Of a stretch of 64,000 nt of DNA, positions 1-9,134 are shown one piece after another. Origin of the DNA: Sphingobacteriales bacterium. GTDB taxonomy: Bacteria; Bacteroidota; Bacteroidia; Chitinophagales; Chitinophagaceae. Position 1 is the stretch's first letter. Every line of letters begins with the position of its first letter. The DNA lies in the NCBI GenBank assembly GCA_016219985.1, contig JACRJO010000036.1:52108-116107 (forward strand). Reading direction: 5' to 3'. The translations under genes and the position numbers were made by a program. The notes below the pieces were generated by a model that worked only from the letters and a program-made list of their open reading frames with translations, was not told the origin of the DNA and did not search any database.

Positions 1-15
1 TCAAAAAATAATAAC

Positions 16-1020
16 ATGAAATCTATTATAAATAAAATAATCGCCCTGACTGCCGGCCTGGCTGTTTGCCTGCTGGCGGTTCATGGTCCTGTTTTGGCAC
101 AGGATGAAAAACCGGAGGCCGAAAAAGAAGCCCCAAAAGAGGCGAAGGCAAAGCCTGTAAAAAACACCTTCCAGAGCGTATGGATCATTGATAACCAAAC
201 CGTACTGGTTCCTGTAAAAGGAACACTTGAGATGGATATCATGCACCGCTTTGGCACCTGGAACAAAGGATACGAAGATTTTTGGGGATTCTTTGCTCCT
301 TCCAATATCCGGCTGGGGCTCAGTTATGTCCCGGTCAAGAAACTGAACCTTGGATTTGGCGTCACCAAAGAGAAAATGCTCTGGGATGTGAATGCCAAAT
401 ATTCCATCATCACGCAAACAAAAGGGCTTTACCCGGTAAGCGTCTCCTTTTACAGCAACCTGGCCTATGTAGGCACCAAGAACAAATACACCATTGCAAA
501 AGTGGATAGCTCCGGGGCAGAATACCTGGATGAAAAACATAAAACAGACCGGCTCCTGTATTTCCACCAGGTGATCATCGCCCGCAAGCTGACGGATAAA
601 CTGTCTGTCCAGGTAGCTCCCAGCTGGACCCACCAGAACGCAGTGGGCGGCTATTATACCAAGAATGACAGTACCGGTAAAGAGGTTTTCAAATCCATGA
701 AACATGATCACCTCGCTGTAGCCATTTCCGCCCGGTATAAACTCACGCCGGTTACATCGGTGATGCTCAATTATGACCAGCCGCTTACCAAACACCCGAC
801 CAGCAACCCGAATCCGAACCTTTCAGCAGGAGTGGAATTCAATACCAGCAGTCACAGCTTCCAGTTGTTCTTCGGCAATTATTTCAGCCTGAGCCCGCAG
901 CGCAATAACCTGTTCAACCATAACAACCCGTTTACTTATACCGATAATGCGACAAAAAAGGAAGTGAAAGGCGGTCGTTTCCTGATAGGATTTAATATTA
1001 CCAGGTTGTGGAACTATTAA
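16..1020 (+). CDS. DUF5777-like outer-membrane beta-barrel protein
   Basis: The 334-residue product starts with a signal peptide (charged start, hydrophobic stretch 8-27, cleavage near VLA-QD), followed by a Lys/Glu-rich linker (30-48). The rest alternates short polar and aromatic strands and ends in an aromatic C terminus (LWNY), as in an outer-membrane barrel. The stretch around residues 72-100 (DIMHRFGTW, GYEDFWGFF, NIRLGLSY) resembles what I recall of the Bacteroidota DUF5777 family, whose role is unknown to me; some members sit near respiratory or cytochrome genes. Only 15 bases precede the start, so the upstream context cannot be judged. A strong terminator follows, so it ends a transcription unit. 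The family name is from memory; the barrel and signal peptide are directly visible. Confidence 0.8.
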   Translation: MKSIINKIIALTAGLAVCLLAVHGPVLAQDEKPEAEKEAPKEAKAKPVKNTFQSVWIIDNQTVLVPVKGTLEMDIMHRFGTWNKGYEDFWGFFAPSNIRLGLSYVPVKKLNLGFGVTKEKMLWDVNAKYSIITQTKGLYPVSVSFYSNLAYVGTKNKYTIAKVDSSGAEYLDEKHKTDRLLYFHQVIIARKLTDKLSVQVAPSWTHQNAVGGYYTKNDSTGKEVFKSMKHDHLAVAISARYKLTPVTSVMLNYDQPLTKHPTSNPNPNLSAGVEFNTSSHSFQLFFGNYFSLSPQRNNLFNHNNPFTYTDNATKKEVKGGRFLIGFNITRLWNY

Positions 1021-1067
1021 AAACGCATGAAAGCCCGTCCTAACTACCAGGAACCGGGAACCGCAGC

Positions 1068-1107
1068 AGAACCCTGTATTGAATTTCACTACAGGGTTCT
1101 TATTTTT
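1068..1107 (+). terminator. Rho-independent terminator after the barrel gene
   Basis: Perfect 11-bp stem (1068-1078 with 1090-1100), 11-nt loop, followed by a T-rich run (1101-1107). It lies 48 bases after the stop codon of the barrel gene and before the lipoprotein gene at 1154. Confidence 0.8.
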
Positions 1108-1153
1108 AGCGCATACAAGGTTCCGGAACTTTTAAGAAAAAAATTCAACTGTA

Positions 1154-1663
1154 ATGAAGAAACCGATCTTCCCCTGTTTCATCATAAAACTGCCCGTTCT
1201 CCTGTTCGTCTTACTTCTTTTTACCGGGTGTAAAAACCCTGGGGAGAAGAAAACAGCCCGGCAAGACAACTCATTGGCAGTGCCAGCCGAACGGGGCCCG
1301 GCCACCGATACCCTGGTAATTGACCAGCTCGCCGCGGTATTTTTTACCCCCGGACCCCTGCATCGCCAGCAGTTAAAAGCGCAGTTTACTGCAGCACAAT
1401 ACGATGGTATTGACCACGAATGCTTTTACCAGATGAAAAATGCCCGGACCTCCCTCAAAGAACACTGGCCGCAGATCCGGATCTATGAAGTGACGGATAC
1501 CCTCTATCTCCGGTTCATCAGGGAGGATGGCCGACCGGCTGGCATAGATCTTAACAAAAAAAGGGATATGTGCGGGTTGTACATTTTCAACAGGAAAAAT
1601 GACCCGGTGATAGCGGATATGATGAGTATCGGCACTTCACTGGAGAACTATTTTACCCGCTAA
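1154..1663 (+). CDS. Small lipoprotein of unknown function
   Basis: A 169-residue product with a hydrophobic signal ending in a lipobox (LLFTGC, Cys at about residue 26), so probably a lipoprotein. The mature part is short and hydrophilic, with no motif I recognise; it carries DTLYLRF and DMCGLYIFNRK segments that look like beta strands. It sits alone, with a terminator before it and a 160-base gap after it. The ATG at 1154 is the only start that gives a complete signal peptide. I cannot assign a function. Confidence 0.7.
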   Translation: MKKPIFPCFIIKLPVLLFVLLLFTGCKNPGEKKTARQDNSLAVPAERGPATDTLVIDQLAAVFFTPGPLHRQQLKAQFTAAQYDGIDHECFYQMKNARTSLKEHWPQIRIYEVTDTLYLRFIREDGRPAGIDLNKKRDMCGLYIFNRKNDPVIADMMSIGTSLENYFTR

Positions 1664-1827
1664 GCCTTCCGGGCAGCTAAATTCCTGCTGGTTGTTGCAA
1701 CCCGCAAACTCAGTGATCCGCTTAATATATCTCAAGTGCAGTGCTGACCCAACTCATCCTCTCTCCGGGAGGTAAACGTTTACTTTATAGTATAAACAAT
1801 CAACAAAAGCCAGCAAATCCCCCAATC

Positions 1828-3036
1828 ATGAAGTTAACAATACCGGTAAACTGGGAAGATGATTATTTTGAAAAGATCGACTTTTCTCAAACGGAAGAAC
1901 TTTATGGCAAACTGAATGTTGGCCTGATTGGCGGTGGCAGGCCGGCCCTCACACTGCCGGAAGTTAAAAAAGAAAAGGTAAAGGAGTTTGTGGATGAGGC
2001 ACACCGGCGCGGCCTGAAGTTCAACTACCTCATGAACGGCACCTGTTTCGATAATCTTGAAATCACCAAAACCGGCTACAAGGATATCCGTAAAACGCTG
2101 GACTGGTTGTCCGAGATGAAGGTGGACGGGATCTCCGTATCCCTGCCCATGGTAATGGAGATCATCAAAAAAAATTATCCTCATTTCTCTATCTCCGTTT
2201 CGGTACAGGTCCGGATTGACAGTTTCGAAAAAGCCCGCTACTGGGAGAGCCTGGGGGCAGACAAGCTGAATATCTCTTATGTTGATATCAATAAGAACTT
2301 CGATGAGATCCGGAAGATCAAGGAAAAAACATCCTGCAAGATCCAGACCATCGCCAACCTGATGTGCATGAATAAATGCCCGATGGTAACCCTGCATGCC
2401 AATTACAATGCCCATGCCTCACAGAAAAACCATGTTTCCGGCAATTTCAGTTTTGACTATTACCTTTTTTCCTGCGCCGAACGGCTTTTATCCAATCCGG
2501 TTGAAATCCTGCGATCTGCCTTTATCCGCCCGGAGGACCTGCATTACTACGAAGAAGCGGGGGTCGACAATATCAAACTGGTGGAACGGATCATGACCAC
2601 CGATGCCCTGGCCCGGATCGTTTCCGCCTACACAAAGCGCTCCTATGACGGGAATATGATGGACCTGATACACGGCCTTTCCAAATACCTGATCTATAAT
2701 AAAGACCAGTACTACTGGAAAGGGATCAAGTATGTCTTACAACCCTCCAAAATAAATCTATTCAAAGCCTATAAACTGGTAAACAAACTGGATGCCATCC
2801 GGAAAGAAAAAGCGTTCAACGAGAGTTTCGACCTGTATATTGACAACAAAAAGTTAGACGGTTTCATGGAGTTTTTTCACAAGGGACATTGCAACCGGGA
2901 TTGCAACCAGTGTAACTATTGTGACAAATTCGCTGAAAAAGCGATCCGCTACCTGGTTCCCCTGGAACAACATGAACACACGATGACCTCTCTCCGGGAA
3001 GCCAGGAACATGATGATAAAAGGAGAGCTTTTCTGA
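1828..3036 (+). CDS. Peptidase U32-like, cysteine-rich protein
   Basis: A 402-residue protein related to the U32 family, which includes UbiU/UbiV, RlhA and TrhP; these are usually Fe-S proteins that assist RNA or quinone hydroxylation, not proven proteases. The N-terminal half has a TIM-barrel-like pattern (VGLIGGGRPAL, FNYLMNGTCFD, DGISVSLPMVMEII, SVSVQVRIDS, GADKLNISYVD). Cysteines cluster at CMNKC, in FSCAE, and in the C-terminal group HCNRDCNQCNYC, consistent with a cluster site. The frame stays open back to a GTG at 1741, but the ATG at 1828 fits the family start. The RND exporter follows after 40 bases, suggesting co-transcription. Its exact substrate is unknown. Confidence 0.75.
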   Translation: MKLTIPVNWEDDYFEKIDFSQTEELYGKLNVGLIGGGRPALTLPEVKKEKVKEFVDEAHRRGLKFNYLMNGTCFDNLEITKTGYKDIRKTLDWLSEMKVDGISVSLPMVMEIIKKNYPHFSISVSVQVRIDSFEKARYWESLGADKLNISYVDINKNFDEIRKIKEKTSCKIQTIANLMCMNKCPMVTLHANYNAHASQKNHVSGNFSFDYYLFSCAERLLSNPVEILRSAFIRPEDLHYYEEAGVDNIKLVERIMTTDALARIVSAYTKRSYDGNMMDLIHGLSKYLIYNKDQYYWKGIKYVLQPSKINLFKAYKLVNKLDAIRKEKAFNESFDLYIDNKKLDGFMEFFHKGHCNRDCNQCNYCDKFAEKAIRYLVPLEQHEHTMTSLREARNMMIKGELF

Positions 3037-3076
3037 ATTATTTCCTATATTCAGTTACCCGAAATTCACCTCAAAA

Positions 3077-5383
3077 ATGTACGAAAAAAGAAGCTGGGCC
3101 GGCTTTTACCTCATTGTATTGCTTACCGGGTTAAGCTTTCTTCCGCTCCGGTCCCTGAAATTTGATTTTAACAGCGAATCCTTCTTCCCTGACGGGGACC
3201 CGGACCTGGTTTTCTTCCAGGAATTCCGGGAGCAGTTCAGTTCCCAGGTTGATGATGAGTTCATCTTCATCGGCCTGAAAAACAACAAAGGGATCTTTGA
3301 CCAGGGCTTCCTGGCAAAAGCCGACAGCCTGTCCCGGTTCATATCCCGGCAGGATCATATCCTCAAACTGTATTCGCTGACAACCACCAACCTGATCTAT
3401 TTTAACGGGAAAGACGTCAATGCCCGACCCCTTATTCATACCAGTGATCCTTCCCAATACAAAGCCGACTCTGCTTATTTGTTCGCGTCGCCGGAATACC
3501 GGGACCTGCTGGTTTCGAAAGACGGCCGGTCCATTGCGATTGCAGCTTTTAACCAGCAACACCTCGATAACAGGCAAAAAGACCGGCTGCTCGGGAGTAT
3601 CCGGCAGAAAACCGAAGAACTGGGTTTTGATGAAACCCATATCACGGCCAAGATCCGGGTGGAACGGGTATATATAAGCGAAATTGAAAAGAACCTGCAA
3701 AAATACCTCGTCATTTCCCTTACCCTGATCGCGCTGGTCCTCTATATCCTGTTCCGGTCCCTGAAAGCCATCCTGATCCCCCTGATGATCATCGGGGTTT
3801 CCATTGCCTGGACCCTTTCCCTGATCTCGCTGACCGGTCATTCGCTCGATATTATTTCAAGTCTCCTGCCCCCGATACTGGCCGCTATCTGCATGTCGGA
3901 TGTTATTCATATCAGTACCCATTATATTGAAAAACTGCGGCAGGGCCTGCCCAAGCAGGAAGCCCTGCACAAGACCTACCAGGAGATTGGTATGGCCACT
4001 TTTTTTACCTGTTGCACCATTGCCGCCGGCTTTCTTACCCTGGGCATCACCGATATCATCCCGATCCGGAACTTCGGGTTCTTCGCAGCAGCGGGCATCC
4101 TGCTTTCCTTCGGGCTGACCCTGGTGGCCCTGTATGCTTATTACACACTTACCCCGGCGCCGGCCGTGGTTACAGCTGCAGGCGCCGACCGCCGCTGGAA
4201 CAAATGGCTGGCCTGGTGTTTCCGGTTCCTGCTCGGCAATAAGCTGCTTTTATTTTTACTGATGGCGGTCCTGGCCGGGCTGGCCGGTTTTTACAGCAGC
4301 AAAGTGGAAGTAAACTCCAGCCTGCTGCAGGAAATACCCCGGAATAATCCCATGCTGGACGATTATCGTTTCATGGAAAGGGATTTTTCCGGAACCCGGA
4401 CATTCGAAATGGCGCTGACAATCCAAAAACAGCCCGGTTCCTTTTTTCAGCCGGAGATTATGAAAGAAGCCGCGGAAGTGGAGCAGTTCCTGAAAGACAG
4501 TTGCGGGATCGGTTATATCATTTCCCCCTTGTCGCTTTTCCGGGGGGCGAATAAAGCTTTTCACGGGGGAGATACCGGTTATTTTAAATTACCGGGCAGC
4601 CCGGAAGAAGTGTCCCGGTATTACGAAGCCATCACACAAACCGAATATGCGGACGAGCTGCAGCATTACCTGCTCCCGGATGGCAGCCGTATCCGGATCA
4701 GCGGCCGGCAGCCCAACCTGAGCGTAAAAGAGTTTGAACCCGTGAAAGAGAAAATTGACCGTTTCTTCCGGGGAAAAAATTATGCTTTCGCCCACCGGAT
4801 CAGCGGGTCGGCCCTGCTGCTGGATAAAATGACCTATTCGCTCACCAACAACCTGTTTACCGGGATTTTTTTTGATGCCCTTGTCATCTGTATTATTGCC
4901 CTCCTCCTGCTGCGTAACTGGATCGTCATGCTGATTATTTTAATTCCTAATGTGTTGCCCCTTGTATTTATGGCGGGGATGATGGGGCTGATGGGCATCA
5001 ACCTCAAAGCAGACACCTCGGTCATTTTTGCCATTGCCCTCGGCCTCGCTGTCGATGACTCGATCCATTTTCTCAGCCGGCTCCGGCTGGAACTTTCCCG
5101 CGGCCTTTCGCTGGCTTATGCTGTAAAAAGAACGTATCTTTCTACAGGAAAAGCCATCGTGATCACCGCCCTTGTGTTGTTGTCCGGATTCATGACGCTG
5201 CTGGCTTCCAGTTTCGGGGGTACTTTTTATGTAGGATTGCTGATCAGCCTTTGCCTTTTTTTTGCCATGCTGCTGGAGCTTACCCTGACACCCCTGCTGA
5301 TCTTATTGCTTTTAAAAATGAAATCCGGCAATAAACCCAGGTCCTTAAGTAATAAGGAGATAGATACCCCAAACCAGCTTTGA
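3077..5383 (+). CDS. RND-superfamily MMPL/SSD-type exporter
   Basis: A 768-residue inner-membrane transporter with the duplicated RND layout: one TM helix (about 8-24), a large periplasmic loop (about 30-205), a five-helix block (about 208-355), then a second copy with its own loop (about 410-585) and helix block (about 590-750). The second block has LAVDDSIHF and the first CMSDVIHIS, the positions where RND proteins carry the proton-relay acidic residues. It is shorter than AcrB-type pumps and resembles MMPL/HpnN lipid exporters, which work without a dedicated adaptor. It is probably co-transcribed with the upstream U32-like gene. The substrate cannot be read from the sequence; a lipid or hydrophobic compound is the family-based guess. 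Confidence 0.85.
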   Translation: MYEKRSWAGFYLIVLLTGLSFLPLRSLKFDFNSESFFPDGDPDLVFFQEFREQFSSQVDDEFIFIGLKNNKGIFDQGFLAKADSLSRFISRQDHILKLYSLTTTNLIYFNGKDVNARPLIHTSDPSQYKADSAYLFASPEYRDLLVSKDGRSIAIAAFNQQHLDNRQKDRLLGSIRQKTEELGFDETHITAKIRVERVYISEIEKNLQKYLVISLTLIALVLYILFRSLKAILIPLMIIGVSIAWTLSLISLTGHSLDIISSLLPPILAAICMSDVIHISTHYIEKLRQGLPKQEALHKTYQEIGMATFFTCCTIAAGFLTLGITDIIPIRNFGFFAAAGILLSFGLTLVALYAYYTLTPAPAVVTAAGADRRWNKWLAWCFRFLLGNKLLLFLLMAVLAGLAGFYSSKVEVNSSLLQEIPRNNPMLDDYRFMERDFSGTRTFEMALTIQKQPGSFFQPEIMKEAAEVEQFLKDSCGIGYIISPLSLFRGANKAFHGGDTGYFKLPGSPEEVSRYYEAITQTEYADELQHYLLPDGSRIRISGRQPNLSVKEFEPVKEKIDRFFRGKNYAFAHRISGSALLLDKMTYSLTNNLFTGIFFDALVICIIALLLLRNWIVMLIILIPNVLPLVFMAGMMGLMGINLKADTSVIFAIALGLAVDDSIHFLSRLRLELSRGLSLAYAVKRTYLSTGKAIVITALVLLSGFMTLLASSFGGTFYVGLLISLCLFFAMLLELTLTPLLILLLLKMKSGNKPRSLSNKEIDTPNQL

Positions 5384-5517
5384 TAGTGCTCATTATCAAA
5401 TATGATTAAAATCACATAACCCCTCTTGTTCTGTCATCCGATGGTCACAGCACACGCTTTATTTTAGCCTGTTGACTTTAATGAAATCTATTATCATCAT
5501 TTTGTCAAAACACTTTT

Positions 5518-5745
5518 ATGGGTAATAACAAAAAACCAGAGTCCAAATCAAGAAGGAGCTTCTTCGCTGATCTCCTGCAAGGCAGTTCAAAAACCAGTAA
5601 ACCGGAAATGATCAAAATGCTGACCCCGGACGGGAAACTGGTGGAAGTGGACAAAGCCATTTATGAAAAAGCTGTTCAAAAGAAAAAAGCCAGTAACAAG
5701 GAAATTTTCGACTGGATGAAAAATCCATCCAAAGATAACAGCTGA
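5518..5745 (+). CDS. 75-residue protein sharing a motif with the next Fe-S subunit
   Basis: A small, charged protein with no TM helix and no cysteine. It has SRRSFF at 11-16, which looks like a twin-arginine motif, but no hydrophobic segment follows, so export by Tat is unlikely in this form. Residues 33-45 follow the pattern K-x-L-[TS]-P-[DE]-G-x-[LI]-V-E-[VI]-D, which recurs at residues 46-58 of the following Tat-exported Fe-S protein. It therefore looks like a stand-alone relative of that protein's N terminus. It is the first gene of the redox operon, 31 bases before the Fe-S gene and 134 bases after the exporter. The function is not known; a subunit or assembly partner of the Fe-S protein is an inference. 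Confidence 0.7.
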   Translation: MGNNKKPESKSRRSFFADLLQGSSKTSKPEMIKMLTPDGKLVEVDKAIYEKAVQKKKASNKEIFDWMKNPSKDNS

Positions 5746-5776
5746 ACCTGCTTTACTCACCTTATTATAACCAGTA

Positions 5777-6739
5777 ATGAAACAAGAAGAAATAACTGAC
5801 AAAAGCCGGCGGGAGTTCCTCAAAACTGCTGCCGTGGCCACCATTGCCGCCACAGCCTGCGGCAGTCTCGCCTGCTCCTGCACATCCAAACACCCGGTTA
5901 CGGATAAAGTAAAACTGCTTTCCCCCGAAGGTGAAATTGTGGAGATCGACTCTGCCTATCTCAACCACCAGGAGCACATGGCCATCCTGTCCAAGCTGGA
6001 ACAGCGGCAGGGAATTGCCGGGAAAAAATTTGTAATGGTGGTGGATCTTTCCCGCTGTAAAAATGCCCGCAAGTGTATTGCCGGCTGCCAGAAATGGCAT
6101 TACCGCCCGGAAGAAACAGAATGGCTGACGGTAAAACTGTTGAAAGACAGTGATAAGGCCGCCCCTTACTGGTTCCCCAAACAATGTTTTCATTGTGATA
6201 ACCCGCCCTGTGTTAAAGTATGTCCCGTGGATGCCACTTTCAAAAGGCAGGACGGACTGGTGCTGATCGACAATGACCGTTGTATCGGTTGTAAGTTTTG
6301 CATGGCTGCCTGCCCGTACTCCACCCGCGTATTCAACTGGGATGAACCGGAAATGCCGGCGGATATCCGCAACCTGGCCACGAATGCGGAAACCAATCTT
6401 CCCGCCAAAGTCGGGACCGTGGAAAAATGTGATTTCTGCCCCGACCGTTCCCGTGAGGGACTGCTCCCGCCCTGCGTGGAAGCCTGCCCCAACGGCGTGT
6501 TCTATTTTGGCGATGAAAACGAAGACACTGTCTCTAACGGGGATGAAACCGTTAGTTTTTCCCAATTGATCAGGGACCGGGCCGCTTACCGGTATATGGA
6601 AGAATTAGGCACCAAGCCGAGGGTGTATTACCTGCCGCCTAAAGAAAGGCAATTCCCGGTTGAAAGGGGATACGAAAACCTCCCGGATAAACTGAAAGAA
6701 AGGTTTAAAGATGTGATGGAAGGACATAAGGGGGAATAA
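5777..6739 (+). CDS. Tat-exported four-cluster ferredoxin-type subunit (DsrO/HmeA/HybA-like)
   Basis: A 320-residue periplasmic electron-transfer subunit. A Tat signal is plain: SRREFLK (10-16) then a hydrophobic Ala-rich stretch ending near ACGSLACSC. Four cysteine groups follow: C94/C100/C104; C137, C140, C145, C149; C169, C172, C175, C179; C218, C221, C233, C237. In the first group the expected second ligand is Ala97 (C-x2-A-x2-C-x3-C), so 15 of 16 cysteines are present. Such proteins pass electrons between an NrfD-type quinone-binding membrane subunit and periplasmic partners. The NrfD-type gene is 46 bases downstream, supporting a complex. No molybdopterin catalytic subunit is nearby. 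Residues 46-58 share a motif with the preceding 75-residue protein. Confidence 0.88.
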   Translation: MKQEEITDKSRREFLKTAAVATIAATACGSLACSCTSKHPVTDKVKLLSPEGEIVEIDSAYLNHQEHMAILSKLEQRQGIAGKKFVMVVDLSRCKNARKCIAGCQKWHYRPEETEWLTVKLLKDSDKAAPYWFPKQCFHCDNPPCVKVCPVDATFKRQDGLVLIDNDRCIGCKFCMAACPYSTRVFNWDEPEMPADIRNLATNAETNLPAKVGTVEKCDFCPDRSREGLLPPCVEACPNGVFYFGDENEDTVSNGDETVSFSQLIRDRAAYRYMEELGTKPRVYYLPPKERQFPVERGYENLPDKLKERFKDVMEGHKGE

Positions 6740-6785
6740 ATAATACCGATCGGTGTAATTGTCAACTTAAAGAATACTACTAATT

Positions 6786-8144
6786 ATGGAACTCAATAAA
6801 TATCAACAGGAGCTTTTCGAAAGACAACGCCCCACTATAGAAAAATTTGGCAAGAAGACCTGGGCCTGGACCATCTTCTTTCTTCTTTGGATCCTGCTGG
6901 GCGGGTATGCCCTCTATTTGCAGATTGCCAAAGGGCACTCAGTTACCGGGATGCGGGACAATGTGGTATGGGGCCTTTATATTGCCAACTTTATCTTTTT
7001 TATCGGGATCAGTTATGCAGGCGCCGTCATTTCGGGCATTCTGCATATCCTGAATGTGGAATGGCGGAAACCGATTATCCGGATTGCCGAAATGATTACA
7101 GTGATTGCCACCATTATCGGGCCCGTCTTTATTCTTTTATGCGTCGGCAGGTTAGACCGGCTTCACCACCTGTTCTTATACCCCCGGCTGCAGTCCCCCA
7201 TTACCTGGGATGTGCTGGCCATTGGTACCTATTTTGCCGGCAGTGTTATTTTCTTATACCTTGCTTTAATTAAAGACTTTGCTGTTTACCGGGATGCAAA
7301 ACTGAATGTCCCGAAATGGAAACAAAAGCTCTATACCATCCTGGCAATCGGCTACCGGGGTACGCCCAGCCAGAAAAGGCATATCAAAATTTCAACCAAC
7401 CTGATGGCTATCATGATCATCCCGCTGGCGATCATTGTGCACTCTGTACTTTCCTGGATTTTTGGTATGACTCTTCGCCCGGGCTGGCACAGCACTATCT
7501 TTGGGCCTTATTTCGTCCTGGCGGCCATTTACTCCGGCACCGGTGTGCTGATCATGGCGATGTGGGTGTACCGGAAATTATATAAAATGGAAAGCCTGCT
7601 AACCGATAAACATTTTGTTTACCTGGGATATATCATGATGGTCCTCGGTGCAGCCTACGGTTACTTTACCTTTTCCGAATACCTGACTGACTGGTTTGCC
7701 TCTGAAAAGTGGGACAGCGAGGTTATTGAAAAAATATTCAGCCCGGCTAAATACGGCTGGTGGTTCCTGTTTACCAATGTCGCGGGAATCCTGCTTCCCA
7801 TCCTGATCGTGGCAATTCCCAAAACCCGGAAGCCAAATGCGATTGCTTTTGTTTCCTTCTTTATGGTAATCGCCCTTTGGGTAAAAAGGTACCTGATCAT
7901 TGTACCTACCCTGGAGTCTCCCCTGCTTCCCATGCAGGATACCCGGCCTGAGTATATCAAATATTCAGCCACCTGGGTGGAGTGGGCGCTGACTTTCGCC
8001 GGTATTGCCACCTTCTTCCTGCTCTTTACCCTCATTTCAAAAATGGTAACGATCATCCCGATATCTGAATTCGGAGAAAAAGAGGAAAAACCAACCCCGG
8101 CTACAGAAAACGAAATTGCCCCAGCCTTAAAAAAAAGTTTATGA
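6786..8144 (+). CDS. NrfD/PsrC-family membrane quinone oxidoreductase subunit
   Basis: A 452-residue integral membrane protein with about ten hydrophobic helices and no cofactor cysteines, matching the long NrfD type (DsrP, HmeB, ActC, PsrC). LDRLHHLFLYPRLQSPITWD and the His-containing HSVLSWIFG plus RPGWHSTIFGPYF segments are typical of this family, which binds quinol on the periplasmic side and hands electrons to a ferredoxin-like subunit such as the one encoded just upstream. The C-terminal tail (from about 430) is charged and soluble. Its stop codon overlaps the next start (ATGA at 8141-8144), implying translational coupling. Whether it moves protons is not visible from sequence. Confidence 0.88.
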   Translation: MELNKYQQELFERQRPTIEKFGKKTWAWTIFFLLWILLGGYALYLQIAKGHSVTGMRDNVVWGLYIANFIFFIGISYAGAVISGILHILNVEWRKPIIRIAEMITVIATIIGPVFILLCVGRLDRLHHLFLYPRLQSPITWDVLAIGTYFAGSVIFLYLALIKDFAVYRDAKLNVPKWKQKLYTILAIGYRGTPSQKRHIKISTNLMAIMIIPLAIIVHSVLSWIFGMTLRPGWHSTIFGPYFVLAAIYSGTGVLIMAMWVYRKLYKMESLLTDKHFVYLGYIMMVLGAAYGYFTFSEYLTDWFASEKWDSEVIEKIFSPAKYGWWFLFTNVAGILLPILIVAIPKTRKPNAIAFVSFFMVIALWVKRYLIIVPTLESPLLPMQDTRPEYIKYSATWVEWALTFAGIATFFLLFTLISKMVTIIPISEFGEKEEKPTPATENEIAPALKKSL

Positions 8145-9094
8145 AACAAAGAACGAACCTGACAGCGCTTAAAAAGATATTTCCGCACCTGCTCATTAGT
8201 TCCGCGCTTTTTTTAGCCCTATTATCGCCCGGAATGCTGTCTGCCCAAACGGACAGTACCACAGCAAAACAGCCGGCCGCTGAAGAAGAATCCGGCCTGA
8301 TCGCTCCCGGCCTCGAATTTACCAGTGTGCAGAAAGCAGATAATTCCGTTGGCCTGAAAGCAATTTTGAAAGCAAAAGTGAAAGGGTCCTTTATCAAATT
8401 GCCCTTGCTTAAAGTTGCGTTTGTCTTAGTATCCGACACGGCAGAAAAGGAACTCGGTTTTGCCATAACAGACCGGAATGGTGCCGCCGTATTGAATGTG
8501 CCGGCCGATGCAATTGCTGCAGACAAAGATGGAAACCTGCATGTAAAGGCCCTTTTCAAGGGAAATAAATCCATGGAGCCGGCCGAAGAAGAGTTAACGG
8601 TAAAAAGAGCCCGGCTGGTAATCACCCCGGTCAAGGAAGATTCATTGCTGACCGTCCAGGTAAAACTGGTGGACCTCAGTACCGGCGCCGAAACCCCGGT
8701 TCCCGAAACAGCCATCGGAATTTTTGTACAACGGTCTTTCAACCCATTAAAACTGGGTGAAGGAACCACCGACGAAGCCGGTGAAGCCACTGTAGAAATT
8801 CCCGGTAAACTTCCGGGTGATCCGAAAGGGAATATCACACTGCTGGCCCGGCTGGACGAAAATGAAACCTATGGAAACCTCGAAGCGGCCGTGACCCAAC
8901 CCTGGGGAGTTGCGGTTTCTGATAAAGACCAGCAATTGCCCAGGGCCCTATGGAGCACTCATCCCCCGATCTGGATGCTTGTTACCTTTATCATCTTAAT
9001 GACAGTGGTTTGGGGACACTATATTGTGATCATTTACGAATTATTCCGGTTAAGAAAAGAGGAACCCCACGAGTCAACAAATGCAACTATTTAG
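8141..9094 (+). CDS. Periplasmic Ig-like protein with C-terminal membrane anchor
   Basis: A 317-residue protein with a signal peptide (hydrophobic 18-33, cleavage near LSAQT), a region of repeated beta-strand patterns suggesting two Ig- or CNA-B-like domains (about 55-150 and 155-255; note GTTDEAGEATVEIPG), and one TM helix near the C terminus (about 274-295) followed by a short basic tail. It has no cysteine or haem motif. It is translationally coupled to the NrfD-type gene and precedes the cytochrome c gene, so it is probably a structural or docking subunit of the same complex. I do not recognise a named family. Confidence 0.7.
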   Translation: MKQRTNLTALKKIFPHLLISSALFLALLSPGMLSAQTDSTTAKQPAAEEESGLIAPGLEFTSVQKADNSVGLKAILKAKVKGSFIKLPLLKVAFVLVSDTAEKELGFAITDRNGAAVLNVPADAIAADKDGNLHVKALFKGNKSMEPAEEELTVKRARLVITPVKEDSLLTVQVKLVDLSTGAETPVPETAIGIFVQRSFNPLKLGEGTTDEAGEATVEIPGKLPGDPKGNITLLARLDENETYGNLEAAVTQPWGVAVSDKDQQLPRALWSTHPPIWMLVTFIILMTVVWGHYIVIIYELFRLRKEEPHESTNATI

Positions 9095-9134
9095 TAATTT
9101 AAACACTCTATTTATTAAATAAAACAATAACAAA

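Noticed and set aside
1741..1827. GTG start for the U32-like gene
   Set aside because: The 29 extra residues do not fit the family start; the ATG at 1828 does.
5432..5449. CRP-type operator before the redox operon
   Set aside because: TGTCA and TCACA are present but the spacing is eight rather than six bases and one arm is off consensus.
5518..5745. Tat signal peptide in the 75-residue protein
   Set aside because: The RR motif is not followed by a hydrophobic segment.
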